A stretch of DNA of 36,642 nucleotides from a bacterium (GTDB lineage Bacteria; UBA9089; CG2-30-40-21; SBAY01), in contig JBFLYA010000008.1 of the NCBI GenBank assembly GCA_040757115.1, forward strand, positions 1 to 36,642, given 5' to 3'. The notes beneath the pieces were generated by a model. The model ran no database searches. It was not told the origin of the DNA and worked only from the letters and a program-made list of their open reading frames with translations. A program made the translations under genes and the position numbers. Every line of letters starts with the position of its first letter. The stretch's first letter is position 1. Shown here one piece after another: positions 30,698 through 36,642 of this stretch.

Positions 30698-33499
30698 TCA
30701 CTTTAGTGCTTTAACTAAGAATTGACCAGTATAGGAATTTTTATTCTTAAGTATTTCCTCAGGTGTGCCGATAGCGACTATCTCTCCCCCGGCATCTCCA
30801 CCTTCAGGACCTAAATCGATGATATAGTCCGCTGATTTAATTACATCTAAGTTATGTTCAATCACCACAATCGTATTTCCTGCTTCCCGAAGTCGCATTA
30901 GAACATCTAATAATTTGTGAATATCGGCAAAATGTAAACCAGTTGTTGGTTCGTCTAAAAGATAAAGTGTTCTCCCGGTTGCCCGTTTACTTAATTCTGC
31001 AGATAATTTTATTCGCTGTGCCTCTCCACCAGAAAGGGTCGTGGCTGATTGCCCGAGTTTGATATAACCCAGTCCTACATCGGAGAGGGTCTCTAACTTT
31101 CGTTTAATTACGGGAATATTGGCAAAAAAGTTTAATGCTTCATCTACGGTCATATCAAGGACATCCGCAATATTTTTGCCTTTATATTTTATCTCAAGGG
31201 TTTCGCGATTATATCTTTTCCCTTTACATACCTCACACGGGATATAGACATCTGGTAAAAAGTGCATCTCAATTTTAATAATTCCATCTCCCTGACAGGC
31301 TTCACATCGTCCACCTCTGACATTAAAACTGAATCGACCAGGTTTATAACCCCGTATCTTAGATTCCTGGAATAAAGAGAAGAAGGCTCGAATATGTGTA
31401 AATGTCCCGGTGTAGGTAACTGGATTAGACCGTGGGGTGCGGCCAATTGGGGACTGGTCAATATTAATTACCTTATCTAAATATTTTAATCCAACAATTT
31501 CTTTGTGTTTGCCTGGTTTAATATGGCTTCGAGAGAAATATTGCATCAGGGCGGGATATAAAATTTCGCTAATAAGTGTGCTTTTACCAGAACCTGAAAC
31601 CCCGGTGATACAGGTAAAAAGCCCGATTGGGATTTTGACATTGATATTTTTAAGATTATGTTCTGAGGCTTCTTTGACTTCAATAAATTTTGCTTTCGAT
31701 TTAACTCGATGTTTGGGGATAGGAATCTTCAATTCACCTTTTAAATATTTACCGGTTAAAGAGGCTTTATCATTAATAATTTGTTGGGGAGTGCCTTGAG
31801 CAATAATAAATCCTCCATTTTCTCCTGCCCCGGGACCTAAATCAATGACATAATCAGCCGTTCTAATCGTTGCCTCATCATGCTCAACCACAATCAATGT
31901 ATTTCCTAAATCTCGCAGACAACATAAGGTATTTAAAAGTCTCTTATTATCCCGTTGATGTAATCCAATACTTGGTTCATCTAAGATATAAAGCACGCCC
32001 ATCAAGCCAGAACCAATCTGAGTGGCTAATTGAATTCGCTGAGCCTCTCCGCCAGCTAAAGTTCCAGCAGAACGGTCTATGGTTAGATAGTCTAATCCGA
32101 CATTGATTAAAAACTCCAGTCTTCTTTTTATCTCCTTAAAGATTTGGTGGGCAATAAGTGTTTCTTTTTTATTTAACTTTAGATTTTGGAAAAACTCATA
32201 AGCCTTTTTAATAGATAATTTAGTCACATCACCAATTGACATATTTTGAATAGTTACGGCTAAACTTTCCTTTTTTAATCTGCTGCCTTCACAGACCGGG
32301 CAGGGTTGCTTGGTCATAAATTCTGAGATTTCTTCACGGGATAATTCGGAATCGGTTTCTTTAAATCGTCGTTCTAAATTTGGGATGATTCCTTCATATC
32401 CTCCCCAATACCGGAAAGTGCCAAATCGAGTGCGATAATATTCTCCTTGTGTGCCATAGAGCAAGATATGTTGATGTTCTTTTTTCAGTTCTTTAAATGG
32501 GACATCCAATCTAAACCCATATTGTCTTGCAATTCGTTCTAATGTTTGTTGTAGTCTTTCCCATGGGATTCCCCAGGGTCTAATCGCTCCATCATAAACA
32601 CTTAATTCTTTATTTGGGACAACTAAGTCAGGGTCTATTTCTAACTTAACCCCTAATCCTTTACAAGTAGGGCAGGCACCATAAGGGCTATTAAAGGAAA
32701 ACATTCGGGGTGAAAGTTCCTCATAGCTGATACCACAATCTATACAGGCTAATTCGGATGAAAAGATTAAATCCTCTTTTTCATCGATATTAATAAAAAC
32801 TATCCCTTTTGATAATTTAAATGCCGTTTCGATTGAATCGGCTAATCTACTCCGTTCGGTTTTAAGGATAAGTCTATCCACAACGACTTCAATATTATGT
32901 TTTTTATTTTTATCGAGTTTAATCTCTTCTTCAAGGTCATAAATCTTTTTATCAACACGGACCCGGATAAAACCTTCTTTTCGGATATTTGTAAATATTT
33001 CCTGGTATTCTCCTTTTCTGCCTCGAACTAATGGGGTAAGTATCTGGATTTTTGTTTTATCCTTAAGTTTCAATATCTGGTCAACGATTTCATCTACGGT
33101 TTGCTGAGTTAAAGGTTTTTTGCATTTATAGCAGTGGGGTTTACCAATCCTGGCAAATAAAAGGCGGAGGTAGTCATATATTTCCGTGACAGTGCCTACG
33201 GTAGAGCGGGGGTTTTTACTTGCGGTTCGTTGTTCGATGGCAATAGCCGGGGATAGTCCTTCGATGTAGTCAACATCGGGTTTTTCCATCTGTCCTAAAA
33301 ACTGACGGGCATAGGCAGACAATGACTCCACATATCGTCTTTGTCCTTCGGCGTAGATTGTGTCAAAGGCTAATGAGGATTTACCGGAACCTGACAAACC
33401 AGTAATCACAACCAATTTATTTCGCGGTATCTGGACATCAATATTTTTTAAGTTATGTTCTCTGGCACCTTTAATAAAGATTGTATCTTTTGGAAGCAC
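30698..33499 (-). CDS. uvrA: Excinuclease ABC subunit A
   Basis: The DNA-damage recognition ATPase of nucleotide excision repair. It is full length at 933 aa. Two ABC modules are seen, with Walker A motifs [14 protein letters not shown] (about residues 33-46) and [10 protein letters not shown] (about 635), and signature motifs near [10 protein letters not shown] and [10 protein letters not shown]. Zinc fingers [13 protein letters not shown]...CPTCKGLG and CEACQGDG...CEVCKG are intact. The start is GTG at 33499 with AAGGTG five bases upstream; no ATG offers a better N-terminus. The upstream region is occupied by mobile-element ends. Confidence 0.97.
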   Translation of the reverse strand: MLPKDTIFIKGAREHNLKNIDVQIPRNKLVVITGLSGSGKSSLAFDTIYAEGQRRYVESLSAYARQFLGQMEKPDVDYIEGLSPAIAIEQRTASKNPRSTVGTVTEIYDYLRLLFARIGKPHCYKCKKPLTQQTVDEIVDQILKLKDKTKIQILTPLVRGRKGEYQEIFTNIRKEGFIRVRVDKKIYDLEEEIKLDKNKKHNIEVVVDRLILKTERSRLADSIETAFKLSKGIVFINIDEKEDLIFSSELACIDCGISYEELSPRMFSFNSPYGACPTCKGLGVKLEIDPDLVVPNKELSVYDGAIRPWGIPWERLQQTLERIARQYGFRLDVPFKELKKEHQHILLYGTQGEYYRTRFGTFRYWGGYEGIIPNLERRFKETDSELSREEISEFMTKQPCPVCEGSRLKKESLAVTIQNMSIGDVTKLSIKKAYEFFQNLKLNKKETLIAHQIFKEIKRRLEFLINVGLDYLTIDRSAGTLAGGEAQRIQLATQIGSGLMGVLYILDEPSIGLHQRDNKRLLNTLCCLRDLGNTLIVVEHDEATIRTADYVIDLGPGAGENGGFIIAQGTPQQIINDKASLTGKYLKGELKIPIPKHRVKSKAKFIEVKEASEHNLKNINVKIPIGLFTCITGVSGSGKSTLISEILYPALMQYFSRSHIKPGKHKEIVGLKYLDKVINIDQSPIGRTPRSNPVTYTGTFTHIRAFFSLFQESKIRGYKPGRFSFNVRGGRCEACQGDGIIKIEMHFLPDVYIPCEVCKGKRYNRETLEIKYKGKNIADVLDMTVDEALNFFANIPVIKRKLETLSDVGLGYIKLGQSATTLSGGEAQRIKLSAELSKRATGRTLYLLDEPTTGLHFADIHKLLDVLMRLREAGNTIVVIEHNLDVIKSADYIIDLGPEGGDAGGEIVAIGTPEEILKNKNSYTGQFLVKALK

Positions 33500-33519
33500 T
33501 TTTTCACCTTACAAAAATT

Positions 33520-33588
33520 GTAACCGTTCAGGTAGTCCTTTACCGCAGAGACGCAGAGGAACAGAGAAGACATAGAAATAAATTATAT
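33520..33588 (+). repeat. Left-end fragment of family 2
   Basis: GTAACCGTTCAGG at 33520 continues with ACCGCAGAGACGCAGAGG, matching the left part of the element at 1760-1994. The right half is missing, and family-1 copy D starts at 33589. Confidence 0.8.
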
Positions 33589-33762
33589 GTAACTATTCAG
33601 CCACAGATGGACACAGATGAAACACTGAAAATTCGTGAATCGTGTCCGTTTTCCGTGTCCGTAATTAGGCTGAAGGTTTTTCCACCTATTGTCCTCTGCC
33701 TTCTGCCCTCTGCCTTTTGTCCTCTACTATTTATCCGTGCTAATCAGTGGCTGAATAGTTAC
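33589..33762 (+). mobile_element. Family-1 TIR element, copy D
   Basis: The 174-bp element starts GTAACTATTCAGCCACAG and ends GTGGCTGAATAGTTAC, in the same orientation as copy A. It has five heptamers of CCTCTGC type (33693-33727). The flanking octamers differ, so no duplication remains. It ends two bases from the stop codon of the glutamate-synthase-like gene. Confidence 0.85.
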
Positions 33763-33764
33763 CC

Positions 33765-35129
<1,365 letters not shown>

Positions 35130-35160
35130 CTAATAATCTCCTTTTTTCCTGAAAATAGGA

Positions 35161-35257
35161 AGTAGAGAGTAGAGGGTAGAGAGTAGAAAGTAAAGAAAAT
35201 ACCACTCCTCACGCTTATCTCCCCATCTCCCACCTTCTATCTCCTATCTACTATTTT
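35161..35257. repeat. Heptamer inverted pair (AGTAGAG type)
   Basis: Five heptamers AGTAGAG, AGTAGAG, GGTAGAG, AGTAGAA, AGTAAAG (35161-35195) face CTATCTC, CTATCTA, CTATTTT (35237-35257). Part of the gene-free 35130-35532 segment between the two Nfn genes. Confidence 0.75.
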
Positions 35258-35486
35258 CATCCTCATTTGTGAACCAACGGTTCATGACCGTTTCCCCTGA
35301 AAATATCCGCAGATTTCGCAGAGGACACAGATTTTTAATTTTTTGTCTCCCCGCTGACGGGATTAAGGGGTTAGGGGATTCTTTTATTCCCGAATCCCGA
35401 GCCCCGAGCCCCGAGTCCCGAGCCCCTTAATTTTCATCCCCCTTTGTGCCCACTTCCTGTGGGCATGAGCGTTTCTCCTGGATTAA
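35254..35486. repeat. Two similar hairpin repeats flanking a composite repeat
   Basis: Two related segments of about 50 bp (35254-35303 and 35434-35485) share TTTTCATCC, TTTGTG, CATGA and CGTTTC. Each holds a stem-loop at the same place, TGAACC / GGTTCA (35270-35284) and TGCCCAC / GTGGGCA (35447-35465), with different bases but kept pairing. Between them, 35342-35432 holds a GTCTCCCCGCTGACGGG hairpin word and five heptamers of CCCGAGC type (35389-35423), the same composite found inside the giant gene at 15712-15795. Confidence 0.65.
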
Positions 35487-35532
35487 AAACCTTAATATTC
35501 TCAGATCCAGCAAGTTGATTAAGGTCTAATCA

Positions 35533-36372
35533 TTATCCGCACTTACATTTAGATGTATATCTTTCTAATGCAATTTTTTCCTCCTCTACAAACCTTACCT
35601 GTCTTTGCATTAACTCATCAAAATCAACTAAATGCCCATCAAATGTAGGTCCATCTACGCAGGCAAATTTTGTTTTCCCACCAACAGTTACCCTGCACGA
35701 ACCACACATCCCCGTGCCATCAACCATAATCGTATTTAAACTAACTAATGTCGGAACATCAAATTTTTTAGTTACCGCACAACTTGCCTTCATCATCGGC
35801 AAGGGGCCAATGGCAATGACTAAATCTGGCTTTTCCTGTGTTTCCAATAATCTCTCTAAAACCTTAGTAACAAAGCCCTGTTCACCATACGAACCATCAT
35901 CGGTGCAGATATAAAGTTGATTACTGATGGCATTCATTTCTTGCTCTAAAATAACTAAATCTTTAGTGCGAGCACCAATAATGGAGGTAATTTCAGCTCC
36001 AGATTTGTTTAATGCCTTTGCTTTAGGATAGATAGGTGCCGCACCTACACCCCCAGCCACACAAAATATCCTTTTGTCTGAACCAGTTACTTCGATATGT
36101 TTCCCGAGAGGACCTACAAAATCCTGGAGATAATCCCCTGTCTTTAGTTTGCCCAATTGTCTGGTTGTCTTCCCTACCTCCTGAAAAATAATACTTACCG
36201 TTCCCTTTTGTGCATCGTAATCATAAATAGTTAGTGGTATCCGTTCACCAGCCTTATTGATTCTCAAGATGATGAATTGACCCGGTTGGCAAGACCTTGC
36301 TATTTTGGGCGCATCAATAACAAATAATTTTATCTCTTTTGCTAATTCTTTGGTAAATAATATCTTATACAT
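35533..36372 (-). CDS. NfnA/SudB-type FAD/NAD(P)-binding [2Fe-2S] subunit (ferredoxin-NADP reductase family)
   Basis: A 279-aa flavoprotein of the PyrK/ferredoxin-NADP reductase group. The FAD-binding motif GERIPLTIYDYD and the NAD-binding FCVAGGVGAAPIYPKA are followed by the C-terminal [2Fe-2S] cysteines in DGTGMCGSCRVTVG and KFACVDGPTFDG, then a terminal CKCG. With the downstream large subunit it should form the NADH/ferredoxin/NADP transhydrogenase (Nfn) or sulfide dehydrogenase complex. The ATG at 36372 is chosen because GGAGG lies five bases upstream. A reading from 36414 would add 14 residues with no ribosome site. Confidence 0.88.
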   Translation of the reverse strand: MYKILFTKELAKEIKLFVIDAPKIARSCQPGQFIILRINKAGERIPLTIYDYDAQKGTVSIIFQEVGKTTRQLGKLKTGDYLQDFVGPLGKHIEVTGSDKRIFCVAGGVGAAPIYPKAKALNKSGAEITSIIGARTKDLVILEQEMNAISNQLYICTDDGSYGEQGFVTKVLERLLETQEKPDLVIAIGPLPMMKASCAVTKKFDVPTLVSLNTIMVDGTGMCGSCRVTVGGKTKFACVDGPTFDGHLVDFDELMQRQVRFVEEEKIALERYTSKCKCG

Positions 36373-36642
36373 TTTTCCTCCATCCCTTGTTTCCTTTTTA
36401 AAATTAGTATTCATTCGTGAAATTCGGGTGGTGTCTTAATCTAGTGCTCTGTCGCTACTCAATTGATGTCCCCCCTTGGCCTAATCATTACCCACATCTT
36501 TTAGTGGACAGATTTGATAGAAATTCCAAATTCCAAGCACCAAATTCCAAATAAATTCCAAATTCCAAGCACCAAATCCCAAACACCAAATTCCAAAGTT
36601 TATATTACAACGATGGAAATTCATTTAGACTTTTCAATAATT
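36373..36642. repeat. Upstream region with a CAAATTC heptamer array
   Basis: From about 36530 to 36597 the DNA consists of heptamers CAAATTC, CAAGCAC, CAAATCC, CAAACAC, with an 11-base break near the middle and a duplicated block of about 31 bp. No gene was seen in the rest; no clear promoter for the downstream gene could be identified. Confidence 0.65.

Noticed and set aside
30512-30706. 64-residue plus-strand frame after the palindromic element
   Set aside because: It starts inside the element, has no similarity to any family and runs into the uvrA 3' end.
35270-35284. Terminator between the Nfn genes
   Set aside because: The stem is only 6 bp and no T run follows on either strand.

Overview
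This AT-rich window comes from a diderm (Gram-negative-type), probably anaerobic bacterium. The outer-membrane and LPS genes (bamA, ompH/skp, lpxD, lpxC) show two membranes. The NfnAB/SudAB-type pair points to ferredoxin/NAD(P)H redox balancing. The large secreted proteins with a FlgD-like C-terminal domain, and the abundant degenerate short tandem repeats, are typical of uncultured candidate-phylum bacteria. No rRNA or tRNA gene is present, so I do not name a phylum. I see no intact transposase, CRISPR array, tRNA or origin.

Layout. 1-525: a possible IS21-like end, a repeat fragment and a terminal-inverted-repeat (TIR) element. 526-5045: mnmA (-), a class I aminotransferase (+), trpS (-) and an M50 metalloprotease (-). 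5182-8723: a plus-strand operon of a small Cys-rich protein, a lipid glycosyltransferase and bamA. 8951-11347: a DUF2723/TPR membrane protein. 11348-11955: a gene-free repeat region. 11956-14373: ompH-lpxD-lpxC. 14665-21672 (-): a 2335-aa FG-GAP/Ig-like secreted protein, divergent from a PD-(D/E)XK nuclease gene. 22914-26390 (-): an FN3-repeat protein followed by proC. 26825-28078: nrdR and a proteasome-like Ntn hydrolase, closed by a terminator. 28391-30565: a small defence-like patch with an Rpn-family nuclease, a Cro/CI-type regulator and a broken restriction-modification gene cut by a small palindromic element. 30698-36372 (-): uvrA and the two Nfn subunits.

Three signals stand out. (1) Two related families of short non-autonomous elements have GTAAC termini. 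Two copies keep perfect 8-bp target duplications, one of them sitting between the -10 box and the ribosome binding site of the aminotransferase. (2) Degenerate tandem arrays with a 7-bp (sometimes 8-bp) period but different words occur more than fifteen times, between genes and also inside open frames, where they encode a signal peptide and loops of membrane or secreted proteins. (3) Both standalone PD-(D/E)XK nuclease genes contain a strong internal Shine-Dalgarno and in-frame ATG just before a repeat-rich C-terminal domain. This is the gene-within-a-gene arrangement described for Rpn toxin/antitoxin proteins. In addition, several promoters place the -10 box 5-8 nt from the start codon, which predicts leaderless mRNAs.
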